Assembly: GCA_900768535.1 (NCBI GenBank)
Contig: CAAGDE010000082.1
Location: 1 to 32,825 of the forward strand
DNA from: Clostridia bacterium
GTDB taxonomy: Bacteria > Bacillota > Clostridia > Oscillospirales > CAG-272
Reading direction: 5' to 3'
Length of the DNA: 32,825 nucleotides
This document shows positions 1-7,518 of the stretch, one piece after another; the first letter of the stretch is position 1; every line of letters starts with the position of its first letter. Made by a program: the position numbers and the translations under genes. The notes under the pieces are model-generated. The model was not told where the DNA came from, searched no databases, and saw only the letters and a list, made by a program, of their open reading frames with translations.

Positions 1-2
1 AT

Positions 3-212
3 CACGCCGCAGGCATAGAGCTGCGGTATCTGCCGCCGTACAGCCCCGATATGAATCCGATTGAGATGCTGTGGTCGAAGGTAAAGGCGCTTTTGCGCAA
101 ATGGAAGTGCCGGACTGCCGAACTTTTGCCTAAAACAGTCTCCTGTGCGCTTTTGTGCGTCAGTCAACGGGATTGCGCCGGCTGGTTTAAGGCCGATGGA
201 TATTGCCTGTAA
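3..212 (+). CDS. IS630-family transposase, C-terminal part (runs in from outside the window)
   Basis: The reading frame open from base 3 encodes 69 residues ending in a stop at 210-212. It contains YLPPYSPDMNPIE followed by a tryptophan, the signature around the last catalytic Glu of the DDE_3 (IS630/Tc1-like) transposase fold, and a C-terminal GWFKADG segment. The catalytic Asp residues and the N-terminal helix-turn-helix lie upstream of the window, so intactness cannot be judged. Just after the stop, TTTTGGGAATTGCTATA (to about 229) resembles the terminal repeat of the deleted IS630 copy at 19989-20301, so the element ends here at a TA, the target dinucleotide of this family. Confidence 0.85.
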   Translation, partial: HAAGIELRYLPPYSPDMNPIEMLWSKVKALLRKWKCRTAELLPKTVSCALLCVSQRDCAGWFKADGYCL

Positions 213-406
213 TTTTGGGAATTGCTATAAATGTCAGTGATTCGGTAAAGGAAAAGACCGAGCTGCGTCCGCTTTTGGGGACAAATGATTTTTTTCGGAA
301 GATTATTGTGACCAAATCAAATATGAAGCAGTGGTTTGATGAGAACGGAATCCTTCATTTGGGATTGTATGATTTTTTACTGAATGAGTCCGCTGTCGAT
401 TTTTAA
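213..406 (+). pseudogene. C-terminal remnant of an AAA+ ATP-binding protein
   Basis: From about base 225 the frame reads IAINVSDSVKEKTELRPLL and ends NGILHLGLYDFLLN before a stop at 404-406. This resembles the last ~60 residues of the AAA ATPase/DUF4143 family, which end with a pattern like S(D/L)...RE...LL...K(Y/I)V(V/I)...NGI.H(I/L)...DFLL. No Walker motifs or in-frame upstream coding sequence remain: the frame is cut by the IS630 end at about 225-229. I read it as the tail of a gene disrupted by the IS insertion. The start codon at 203 lies inside the IS and is probably not a real start. Confidence 0.6.
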
Positions 407-419
407 CAACGTACAATAC

Positions 420-458
420 AAAGAAAGTCGTTATCTTTTTTGATAGCGACTTTCTTTT
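420..458. terminator. Bidirectional intrinsic terminator
   Basis: GAAAGTCGTTATC (423-435) pairs with GATAGCGACTTTC (442-454), 13 bp with one G-T pair, around a T6 loop. T-rich tracts flank it on both strands. It sits between the plus-strand AAA remnant and the converging minus-strand ATPase gene. Confidence 0.8.
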
Positions 459-489
459 CAGAAGTCATATATTCTGTATGCTTTCCGAT

Positions 490-1884
490 TCAGCATTGAT
501 AGATATCTTCAAGTGTCAACAGTTTAACCGAATCCGTTTTTGCCTGTGCAATCAAGCCATCTGTAAAGCCGCCCTTTGAGAAGATATAATAATGGTATCC
601 TGTTCCTTTTCCGAAAACAGATGCATATCGCTTCAGAAGCTCCAATTCATCTAAGCCGATTTTCTCATTCTTGTATTTGCAGGAACAGATGATATAATCG
701 TTCCCCTCAATTGGCGTACCGACAATATCGATTTGAATTTCTTTTTTTGCTTTTGTATCCGTTCCCCACCATTGTCCGACATCCGAGAGCAGGATGGGCA
801 AATCGTTTGCATAGCGCAAAAGATAGTCCCGACACATTTGCTCAAATACAAGCCCCATATAATCGGAATAATACTTTTTGATTGCAATGTCATAAATTTT
901 GTCAATTCTTCCGGTTGCAATGGCAGACATATTTTTCGGAACGAACCGATACCAGAACCGAAAGTAGTTATCCCCGATGCTGTATATCGTTTTCTTTCCA
1001 GGCTTTTCCGTGATCGGTGTTTCCTTTTTCAGAATGCCAAGGTCCAGCAATACCTTCAGATATTTTGAGCAAATGCCGGATTCCAGTCCCACTTTGGTTG
1101 CAATCTCGTTGGAGTGCGTAGCCCCGCCGGCAACTGCGGAGATTACGGAATTATAGATTGCCGGCTCTCTGAGCTCCTGCTTCAGCAGATTTTCCGGCTC
1201 CTCGAAAAGATATCCGGAGGTGTGAAACAGGTTCTCTAAAAGTGCAGCATCCACATCATCCTTCACATTCAGCTTGTTGATATAATGCGGGATACCGCCG
1301 GTTATGCCGTATATCAGCGCTTGCTTTTCGCAGGAAAGCCGTGGGTTGAAAGCGGTAATCTCCCGATAGGTCAGGGCTTCTATCTTGTATTGTGCCGTTC
1401 TTCTTCCATAAAGGGGGCTTTCGTATCCGAGCACCTGATTCTCCATAAAGCTCATGGAGGAACCACATAAAATCAGGAACAGCCTTCCGTTCTGCCAAAT
1501 GTGATCGATGATGTGCTGCAGACGGGAAGAAATCGATTGCTCCGCCCGCGCCAGATAAGGGTATTCGTCAATGACAAAAATCAGGCGTTCTTTTTCTGCC
1601 ATGCGGGTGATATCCGAAAAAGCATTCTCGAAGCTTTGATAAATCGGAGCAGACGTTCCGTCCTTATGATTTTTTTCATAAATTGCTCTGGACAGCGCCT
1701 CCAGATTTTCACCCGATGTCGCATTCAGCGCGGGAAAAAAGATGGTCGGCTTGTCCTTGCAAAACTCATTGATGAGCGCTGTCTTTCCGACCCGCCTGCG
1801 ACCGTAAACGATAGCACATTCAAACCTTCCTTCCTGATACCGCCTGTTCAGATCAGACAGTTCTTTTTCGCGGCAATAAAACAT
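490..1884 (-). CDS. AAA ATPase with winged helix and DUF234-type C-terminal domain
   Basis: This is a 464-residue ATP-binding protein of the archaeal-type AAA ATPase/DUF234 family. Walker A is GRRRVGKTA (residues 28-36), Walker B is LIFVIDEYPYL (101-111), and CGSSMSFM (140-147) is the sensor segment. A winged helix lies around residues 250-300. The C-terminal domain has the layout of a PD-(D/E)xK nuclease-like fold: D386 in QIDIVG, then C-S-C-K at 400-403. The usual Glu two residues before Lys403 is Ser401, so nuclease activity is doubtful. The start at 1884 is preceded by AGAGGAGCAAGGAT and lies downstream of a consensus promoter. Family members are common in Clostridia and archaea and most have no known role. 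It stands alone between an IS remnant and an intron remnant. Confidence 0.85.
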   Translation of the reverse strand: MFYCREKELSDLNRRYQEGRFECAIVYGRRRVGKTALINEFCKDKPTIFFPALNATSGENLEALSRAIYEKNHKDGTSAPIYQSFENAFSDITRMAEKERLIFVIDEYPYLARAEQSISSRLQHIIDHIWQNGRLFLILCGSSMSFMENQVLGYESPLYGRRTAQYKIEALTYREITAFNPRLSCEKQALIYGITGGIPHYINKLNVKDDVDAALLENLFHTSGYLFEEPENLLKQELREPAIYNSVISAVAGGATHSNEIATKVGLESGICSKYLKVLLDLGILKKETPITEKPGKKTIYSIGDNYFRFWYRFVPKNMSAIATGRIDKIYDIAIKKYYSDYMGLVFEQMCRDYLLRYANDLPILLSDVGQWWGTDTKAKKEIQIDIVGTPIEGNDYIICSCKYKNEKIGLDELELLKRYASVFGKGTGYHYYIFSKGGFTDGLIAQAKTDSVKLLTLEDIYQC

Positions 1885-1902
1885 ATCCTTGCTCCTCTTA
1901 TA

Positions 1903-1963
1903 AATATACTCATGATAAACCTTATTATGAGTATATTATACACCCTTGACGGCGGCTTGTCAA
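1903..1963 (-). promoter_or_regulatory. Consensus sigma-A promoter with operator-like inverted repeat
   Basis: On the minus strand TTGACA (1958-1963), a 17-bp spacer and TATAAT (1935-1940) form a perfect consensus promoter for the ATPase gene. A perfect 11-bp inverted repeat, AATATACTCAT (1903-1913) and ATGAGTATATT (1927-1937), overlaps the -10 box and the likely transcription start, a position suited to a repressor site or 5' hairpin. A shorter repeat, CTTGAC/GTCAAG (1945-1950, 1959-1964), flanks the -35 side of the spacer. Confidence 0.8.
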
Positions 1964-2117
1964 GAGAAATACTTATATATTTTGTTTTTCTTCTCGTACA
2001 TAAACGCAATAAAAAGGTGGGAACGCATATTCTTAGAAGAAGGAGCCGAAGGGCTAATGAAAGAACGCAGAGGCAAATCCTGCTGAGGGAAAAAGGGCAT
2101 CCTCCAAAATTTGATAA

Positions 2118-2213
2118 AAAGGGAGAAGAAGATCTTATTGCAGAGAACCAAAAATTCAGAAGCGGGGCTTAGTCAGCCTTTCGGATTACTGCCTGGAGGT
2201 AGCACATATTTGA
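2118..2213 (+). pseudogene. Possible C-terminal tail of a group II intron reverse transcriptase
   Basis: A short frame ending with a stop at 2211-2213 reads KRGLVSLSDYCLEVAHI, similar in feel to the C-terminal ends of intron-encoded reverse transcriptase/maturases, and it stops 10 bases before intron domain V. In-frame stops at 2112-2117 close it upstream and no RT motifs are present, so at most a fragment remains. The rest of 1964-2117 holds no gene I recognise. The overlapping frame through 2172 is probably not a gene. Confidence 0.25.
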
Positions 2214-2223
2214 TTTGAATTGA

Positions 2224-2290
2224 ACCGCCGTATGCCGAACGGTACGTACGGTGGTGTGAGAGGGGAGAGATTTTCTCCCCTGCTTGATTG
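2224..2290 (+). mobile_element. 3' end of a group II intron (domains V and VI)
   Basis: ACCGCCGTA (2224-2232) pairs with TACGGTGGT (2247-2255); inside it TGCC/GGTA closes a GAAC tetraloop and a two-base CG bulge (2245-2246) sits on the 3' side. That is the domain V architecture: 9-bp stem, 2-nt bulge, 4-bp distal stem, tetraloop. A hairpin GGGGAGA/TCTCCCC (2262-2268, 2274-2280) in the domain VI position follows, and the intron would end near 2289. The CGC at 2226-2228 would be the catalytic triad, as in IIC-type introns. The 5' domains and the reverse transcriptase are absent, so this is a remnant. Confidence 0.75.
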
Positions 2291-2303
2291 TGCTGCATTT
2301 TCC

Positions 2304-3443
2304 TCAAACCATATCGGCATAATTCTTCTCCAGAAATTGCTTTAACTCACTTCTGGAACTCAGCGAAATGCTGTTTGCGAGGCGGCGGATGCGGTAGGGG
2401 ACGGTGTTGCGGGAGAGATGCAGATCTTCGGCGATGGTTTCATAGGATGCGCCTCGCAGGATGTGACGGATGATTCCCAGATCGGTTTCATCGCAGATGC
2501 TGATCATCTTTTCCAGCTTGGAAAAGGTTTGGACCTCGTCATTGTGATAAAAGCAGGGATTGGGGAGGTCGGGCGGGGGTATGGAGTCTGCGGGGAATGC
2601 GGATTCTGCTGCTTGAAAAATCTGTTTTGTTGTTTCCCGCGGGATCAGCTGTCCCGTCATTTTCAGGGACAGCCGGAGCGATGGAGAATTGGTGTTTGAC
2701 AAATATCGGTACAGGGAGATGACCTGCGCCCCGATTGCGGTGTGGTCAACCGTAAAGGTGGACAGCTTCGGGGTGAAGTGCTCAACCAGATCAATCCCCC
2801 CGATTGTAATCAGTTGCAGGGTATCCGGCACAGCGATCCCATCCGATTTCAGATGCTTCATCAGGGAGAGCGCTACAATATCATTGACGCAGATCACCGC
2901 GTCAAACCGATGAAGCTGACCGGAAAAATCCCGATAGCAGGCGTTCAGGTCGTTTTCATTATAAAAGCAATGCGCCTCCGGATCCGCAAAGCCGCGAAGC
3001 CGGCACTCCTGAACAAATGCCAGTTTTTTGATATCATCGGTTGTGGAATTGCGGAACAGACCGTACAGCGCGATGTTTGCGCACCCCTGCGCTTCCAGAT
3101 ATTGAAAAATTGTTTTGATCCCTCCGCTGTAGTCGATTGCGCACTGCGCCTGAACCAGCTCGGACGGCCATGGATAGGAATCCGTCAGAATAACCTGAAT
3201 GTTATGATCCCGAAAAAAGCAAAGCGCGGGAAAAATCCATGAAGGGGAGGTTGCGAACAGGATGATGAGCCGGGGGCTTTGCCCGAATAGCCGCTCATAG
3301 GGATAATCCCTGTAAGCATTGCCGTCGATCTGCATCACGGTATATTTTTTCTGCGCGAGTACGGCTTCTACGCCGAGCCGTTGCTTGTCACACCAAATGG
3401 AATTGTTCAGATATGCAGGCTCATAGATCACGGGAATTATCAT
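2304..3443 (-). CDS. Transcriptional regulator: periplasmic-binding-like sensor with C-terminal helix-turn-helix
   Basis: The protein has 379 residues. The first ~280 resemble the LacI/GalR-type periplasmic-binding fold: an open start MIIPVIYEP, the FDAVICVNDIVALSLMKHL segment and a following ITIGGID. There is no N-terminal LacI helix-turn-helix. Instead the last ~60 residues (ILRGASYETIAEDLHLSRNT and on) form a LuxR/GerE-like helix-turn-helix. The start at 3443 was chosen for its AAAGGAG eight bases upstream and because the promoter at 3487-3515 excludes the longer frame. It is divergent from the glycosidase operon and probably senses a sugar from it. The target and sign of regulation are inferred. 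Confidence 0.8.
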   Translation of the reverse strand: MIIPVIYEPAYLNNSIWCDKQRLGVEAVLAQKKYTVMQIDGNAYRDYPYERLFGQSPRLIILFATSPSWIFPALCFFRDHNIQVILTDSYPWPSELVQAQCAIDYSGGIKTIFQYLEAQGCANIALYGLFRNSTTDDIKKLAFVQECRLRGFADPEAHCFYNENDLNACYRDFSGQLHRFDAVICVNDIVALSLMKHLKSDGIAVPDTLQLITIGGIDLVEHFTPKLSTFTVDHTAIGAQVISLYRYLSNTNSPSLRLSLKMTGQLIPRETTKQIFQAAESAFPADSIPPPDLPNPCFYHNDEVQTFSKLEKMISICDETDLGIIRHILRGASYETIAEDLHLSRNTVPYRIRRLANSISLSSRSELKQFLEKNYADMV

Positions 3444-3486
3444 AACAGAACTCCTTTTATGCAAGCGGGAAATCGCCCGTGTATCA

Positions 3487-3515
3487 ATGATAGCATAAAA
3501 AACGGAGGGTGTCAA
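3487..3515 (-). promoter_or_regulatory. Promoter of the sensor-regulator gene
   Basis: TTGACA (3510-3515), 17-bp spacer, TATCAT (3487-3492) on the minus strand, about 44 bases upstream of the start codon at 3443. A perfect palindrome GCAAATTTGC at 3526-3535 lies just upstream, between this promoter and the divergent plus-strand promoter, and could be an operator. Confidence 0.75.
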
Positions 3516-3582
3516 GTCGGTTTTTGCAAATTTGCCCATATCTATTAACCAACTATTCCCGAATTTTTCTGTTTTTTTTGTA

Positions 3583-3611
3583 TTGCTTCCGATGAAAATT
3601 TCAGGTATAAT
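3583..3611 (+). promoter_or_regulatory. Promoter of the glycosidase/galactonate operon
   Basis: TTGCTT (3583-3588), 17-bp spacer, TATAAT (3606-3611). The -35 box is poor, which fits a promoter needing activation or under control of the divergent regulator. Transcription would start near 3618, five bases before the ATG at 3623, which argues for the later start at 3644. Confidence 0.7.
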
Positions 3612-3643
3612 TAAAGTATAAAATGTCTGTGGAGGCAAGGAGC

Positions 3644-4735
3644 ATGAAAAACGGGAAATGGACGTCCGAGCGCGCATGGGAATGGTATCGCGCGCAGGGG
3701 TGGATTCGCGGGTACTGCGGGTATCCTTCCAACTGCGTGAATCGGATCGCGCTCTGGCAGGAATACGGTCACGAGGCGGTGTTTGCCCAATTGGAGCGCG
3801 AATTTGCACTGGCGAAGGAAACGGGACTGAACGCCGTTCGCACGGTGATTCAGTTTGAGGTCTGGCAGAAACAGCATGACAGCTTCATGCGCAATCTGGA
3901 GGAATCCTTCACGCTTGCCGACCGCTACGGGCTGAAGGTCATGCTTGTGCTCGGGAATGACTGCACCGTGGCGAAGTCGCGCTGGAAGCCCGCTGTTTTC
4001 GGCGAACAGCCTGTGGATTGGGGCTACCACAGCGGCATCAAGGGCGGTCAGCACGCGGGGGACTACCGCGAGGCGGGCTATCAGCTGTTGGATGACCCGA
4101 CCGTCGAGCCGCTGTACTACGACATGGTGGCGGAGCTGACAGAGCAATACGGGCAGGACGAGCGGCTGCAGATCTGGAACGTCTGGAATGAGGTCGGCGC
4201 CAGCAACCGCGGGATCATGAGTGTCCCCGCGATGGAAAAATTCTTTGCCATCCTGCGCGAAAAGCAGGTCATGCAGCCGCTGACCGCAGAGGTCTGGGAC
4301 TATGACCGCGACATGAAGCCGAGAAGCGCGGAGGGAATGCGCGCGTTGGAGCTTTCGGACATCATTTCCTTTCACAACTACGGACCGTACAGCGGCATGG
4401 TGCGCCTGATTGCAAATCTGAAGCAATACGGCAGACCGCTGATTTGCAGTGAATGGCTGAACCGGTTGGAGTACGGCAACGACATCGAGCACCTGCTCCC
4501 GCTGTTCTGGCTGGAGAACATCGGCTCTTACCATTGGGGGCTGATGCAGGGCTATTCGCAGACCTTTGAACCGTGGGGCGGGTACTTCCTCCGTCAGGAG
4601 AAGGGGGAGGCGCTTGACCTGACCAAATGGCAGCACGATCTTTACCGCTTCAACGGACTGCCCTATATCCCGCGCGAAATCAAGGTGTTCCGTGAGTTTG
4701 CGGCGCTGGCGGACAATCGGCATGACAAAGCCTGA
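3644..4735 (+). CDS. Clan GH-A-like glycoside hydrolase (GH5/xylanase-like)
   Basis: The protein has 363 residues and no signal peptide, so it is cytoplasmic. It looks like a TIM-barrel retaining glycosidase of clan GH-A: WNVWNEVGA puts the acid/base Glu at 183 after Asn182, and LICSEWLNR puts a nucleophile Glu at 270. The HWGLMQGYSQT segment then supplies an aromatic residue of the substrate site. Such ~360-residue proteins are often labelled endo-1,4-beta-xylanase or cellulase; the real substrate is unknown and is probably an imported oligosaccharide or glycoside. The start at 3644 has AAGGAG close upstream and GGAGG further up. It is first in the operon, and the next gene overlaps its end by 14 bp. 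Confidence 0.75.
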   Translation: MKNGKWTSERAWEWYRAQGWIRGYCGYPSNCVNRIALWQEYGHEAVFAQLEREFALAKETGLNAVRTVIQFEVWQKQHDSFMRNLEESFTLADRYGLKVMLVLGNDCTVAKSRWKPAVFGEQPVDWGYHSGIKGGQHAGDYREAGYQLLDDPTVEPLYYDMVAELTEQYGQDERLQIWNVWNEVGASNRGIMSVPAMEKFFAILREKQVMQPLTAEVWDYDRDMKPRSAEGMRALELSDIISFHNYGPYSGMVRLIANLKQYGRPLICSEWLNRLEYGNDIEHLLPLFWLENIGSYHWGLMQGYSQTFEPWGGYFLRQEKGEALDLTKWQHDLYRFNGLPYIPREIKVFREFAALADNRHDKA

Positions 4736-5658
4736 AATTGTCATGCTCTGCGGCGGCGGGTATACCGCGCGCATCAACCTGTCACGCGGAGCGAACTGCA
4801 TCTCGCTCCGCCATTCCGCCACGGGCGCGCATCCTGCGGGAGCCGCCGGACCCGATGCGCTTGGATAATCCGTATCTTTACGGAATGCCGCTTCTCTTTC
4901 CCGTCAACCGCATTTTTGGCGGGCGGTTCGTGTTTCGGGGGCGGGAGTATGTCTTTCCCGTCAATGAGCCGAACACGGGGTGTCATCTGCACGGGACATT
5001 GCATGAAACACCGTTTGCCGTGACCGCACGAAGCGGGGACAGTCTGACGGCGGAATACACGGCGGACGCAGCGCACCCGTATCTGTCCTTCCCGCACGCG
5101 TTCACTCTGCGCCTGTCCTATCGCTTGGAGGCAGACGGACTGCACTTGAAAACCGCTCTGACCAACCGTTCTGACACGGAGATGCCGTATTTTCTCGGCT
5201 TCCATACGACCTTCAGCCTTGCCATGACCCCGAAAACGAACGCGGAAGCCGTGCTTGCAAAGGCGGAACTGTCGCGCGAGATCGAGCGGGATATGACAAC
5301 CTATCTTCCGACAGGCAGACTGCCGGAATTTGACGCGGTATCGGAGGCACTGGCGGCGGGGACATGGCATCCCGCATCGGGCGCGATCAGCCGACATTAC
5401 CGCGCGGGCGGCGGGGGACTTCTGACCCTGACCGACCCCGAAACCGGCTTGCGGACGGTCTATCGCAACGATGCGGCGTTCGGCTACCGCCTGATTTACG
5501 GGGACGGGAAAGCCTTTCTCTGCATGGAGCCGCAGACCTGCATGGCGAATGCCGCAAATGCGCCGTTTGCGCGGGAGGAAACGGGCTTTGCCTTCCTGCG
5601 GCCTGACGAAACAAAGCAATTTCATTCTCAAATCGGATTGGAGGAAATCGGAATATGA
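4722..5658 (+). pseudogene. Aldose 1-epimerase family gene, frameshifted near the N-terminus
   Basis: Two frames together make an aldose 1-epimerase (mutarotase) superfamily protein of about 310 residues. From ATG 4722 the frame reads to ARINLSRGANCISLRHSATGA and then runs out of homology. From about 4825 the next frame gives RILREPPDPMRLDNPYLYG, the conserved PVNRI segment, NEPNTGCHLHGTLHE with the catalytic-type His, and FLGFHTTF to the stop at 5658. The switch falls in GCGCGC (4825-4830); restoring two bases there would join the halves. It is either a real 2-bp deletion or a sequencing error. An ATG at 4855 could start a truncated protein but has no good ribosome site. The role would be anomer interconversion for a sugar released upstream. 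Confidence 0.8.
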
Positions 5659-6344
5659 AAATCACGTGGCTCGGACAGGCGGGACTGCTGTTTGAAACGG
5701 ACGGCAGGGTGATTCTGCTTGACCCCTATCTTTCGGACAGCGTGGAGAGGATCGAACCGCACAATCGGCGGCGCGTTCCGGTTGACCCGCGCTTTCTTTC
5801 GCTGAAGCCCGACCTGATTCTGCTCACGCACAACCACCTCGACCACACCGACCCCGAAACGCTCTGCCACTATCTCGGAGAGGATTCGGCGGTCACGGTG
5901 CTGGCTTCTGGCAACGCGTGGGAGAACGTCCGAAGGCGATTCGGCGGAATCAAAAACAATTATGTGCTGTTCGATCGCGGCACGGAGTGGACGGAGGGAA
6001 CCCTGCGTTTCCGCGCCGTCCGTGCCGTGCATTCGGATGACCGCGCAATCGGTTTTCTGTTGGAAGCCGAGGGGAAAGCCTACTATATCACGGGCGACAC
6101 GCTCTATGACGCGCGCATTTTCGACGACCTGCCCAAGCACGTGGATGCGGTGTTCCTGCCCGTCAACGGGGTAGGGAACAACATGAACATGACCGACGGC
6201 GCACGGTTCTGTGAGCGGATCGGTGCGGTGGCGGTCCCGCTTCACTGCGGGCTGTTCGACCGTCTCGACCTTGCCGCGTTCCCGTATCCGAACAAGGTCG
6301 TGCCGCAATTCTATCGGGAAATTCCCCTGGAGAAAACAAGATGA
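5655..6344 (+). CDS. UlaG-like metallo-beta-lactamase-fold hydrolase
   Basis: This 229-residue cytosolic metallo-hydrolase carries the THNHLDHTD motif (58-66), supplying metal ligands His59, His61, Asp63 and His64. His126 (AVHSDD) and Asp148 (ITGDT) fit the second-site ligands. The closest recognisable family is the L-ascorbate-6-phosphate lactonase/UlaG-like group, so hydrolysis of a sugar lactone, for instance galactonolactone to feed the dehydratase downstream, is a reasonable inference. The start overlaps the epimerase stop (ATGA) and has GGAGG upstream, and the gene ends overlapping the next start by 4 bp. This tight coupling supports a role in the same pathway. Confidence 0.8.
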   Translation: MKITWLGQAGLLFETDGRVILLDPYLSDSVERIEPHNRRRVPVDPRFLSLKPDLILLTHNHLDHTDPETLCHYLGEDSAVTVLASGNAWENVRRRFGGIKNNYVLFDRGTEWTEGTLRFRAVRAVHSDDRAIGFLLEAEGKAYYITGDTLYDARIFDDLPKHVDAVFLPVNGVGNNMNMTDGARFCERIGAVAVPLHCGLFDRLDLAAFPYPNKVVPQFYREIPLEKTR

Positions 6345-7492
6345 AAATTACAAAGCTGGAGCTTTTGAAGGTCAGACCCCGCTGGATGTTTCTGAAGATG
6401 TACACCGACACCGATCTGGTGGGGCTGGGAGAGCCTGTACTGGAGGGACACTGCACCTCGGTTGAGGCGGTTGTCCGCGAATTTGAGGAATACCTCATCG
6501 GCAAAGACCCGATGCAGATCGAGCATCACGTGCAGGCGCTCTATCGCGGCGGCTTCTACCGCGGCGGACCTCTGATGCTCTCGGCAATCAGCGGCATCGA
6601 GCAGGCAATGTGGGACATCAAGGGCAAGTTCTATAACTGCCCCGTCTGGGAAATGCTCGGCGGCAAGGTGCGCGATAAAATCCGGATGTATACGCACATC
6701 AAGCGGACTGCCGTGGCGGGCGATTTCTCGGTGGACGAGATGCTGAACATCACCGATGAACGGTTGCAGGCGGGCTATACCGCGCTGAAATATTCCATCA
6801 TTCCGCCCATCCGCGCAATCGATACGCCGCAGAACCTCATGGGGCATATCGCGCGCTTTGCGGCGGTGCGCGAGAGAATCGGGGACAGCGTGGACCTTGC
6901 CATTGATTTTCACGGGCGGGTCAGTCCCGCGATGGCTCTGCGCCTTGCCGAGGAGCTGAAGCCCTACCGCCCGTTCTTCATCGAGGAGCCGTGCCTGCCC
7001 GAAAATGTGGACTGCATGGTGAACATTGCGCGGTCGACCTCCATTCCGATTGCGGCGGGCGAGCGGCTGTTCGGCAAGTGGCAGTTCCGGGAATTGTTGG
7101 AAAAGCAGGCGGTGGCGGTGGTTCAGCCCGACATCTGCCATTGCGGCGGTATCTTCGAGGGGCGGAAAATTGCCCTGATGTCGGAGCTGTATTTCGGCTC
7201 CATCGCGCCGCATAACCCGCTGGGTCCCATTTCGCTTGCCGCCTGCCTGCAGGTGGACGCGTGCAGCCCGAACTTCTTGGTACAGGAGCACCCGGGCAAC
7301 CCCGACGGCGGCGACCTCGGCGTGGGATATCTGAAGGAGCCGTTTGTGATGAATGACGGGTACATTGATGTCCCTACCAAGCCGGGGCTTGGCGTGGAGC
7401 TGGACGAGGACGCGCTCAGGGAGAAGCTGTACGACGGAAAATGGACGACGCCGCGGCAGTATTTCGAGGACGGAAGCAATGCCGACTGGTAA
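6341..7492 (+). CDS. dgoD: D-galactonate dehydratase-like enzyme (enolase superfamily)
   Basis: The protein has 383 residues and aligns along its length with DgoD, which converts D-galactonate to 2-dehydro-3-deoxy-D-galactonate. Conserved are the N-terminal RPRWMFLK, GFYRGGP, the metal ligands Asp189 (DFHGR), Glu215 (FIEEP) and Glu241 (AAGER), and the bases His191 and His291 (APHNPLGP). The spacing of these residues matches the E. coli enzyme. The stretch around residues 117-130, THIKRTAVAGDF, differs from DgoD, so a related aldonate is possible as substrate. The ribosome site is a GGAG inside the preceding gene. The aldolase of the same pathway lies downstream, but the kinase between them is deleted. 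Confidence 0.85.
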   Translation: MKITKLELLKVRPRWMFLKMYTDTDLVGLGEPVLEGHCTSVEAVVREFEEYLIGKDPMQIEHHVQALYRGGFYRGGPLMLSAISGIEQAMWDIKGKFYNCPVWEMLGGKVRDKIRMYTHIKRTAVAGDFSVDEMLNITDERLQAGYTALKYSIIPPIRAIDTPQNLMGHIARFAAVRERIGDSVDLAIDFHGRVSPAMALRLAEELKPYRPFFIEEPCLPENVDCMVNIARSTSIPIAAGERLFGKWQFRELLEKQAVAVVQPDICHCGGIFEGRKIALMSELYFGSIAPHNPLGPISLAACLQVDACSPNFLVQEHPGNPDGGDLGVGYLKEPFVMNDGYIDVPTKPGLGVELDEDALREKLYDGKWTTPRQYFEDGSNADW

Positions 7493-7518
7493 GAGGGAAA
7501 AGGGGAGAGAAACAGAGC

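Noticed and set aside
1501..2172. 223-residue plus-strand frame
   Set aside because: Its first half is antisense to the AAA ATPase; it has no ribosome site and no recognisable domain.
2262..2280. GGGGAGA/TCTCCCC hairpin as terminator of the regulator gene
   Set aside because: There is no T tract on the minus strand and its position fits intron domain VI better.
3444..3809. Upstream extension of the sensor-regulator frame to 3809
   Set aside because: It runs through the regulator's own promoter and the glycosidase gene; ATG 3443 has a good ribosome site.
4722..5658. Programmed frameshift in the epimerase
   Set aside because: No slippery heptamer or following stimulatory structure was evident; a GC-run deletion or sequencing error is simpler.
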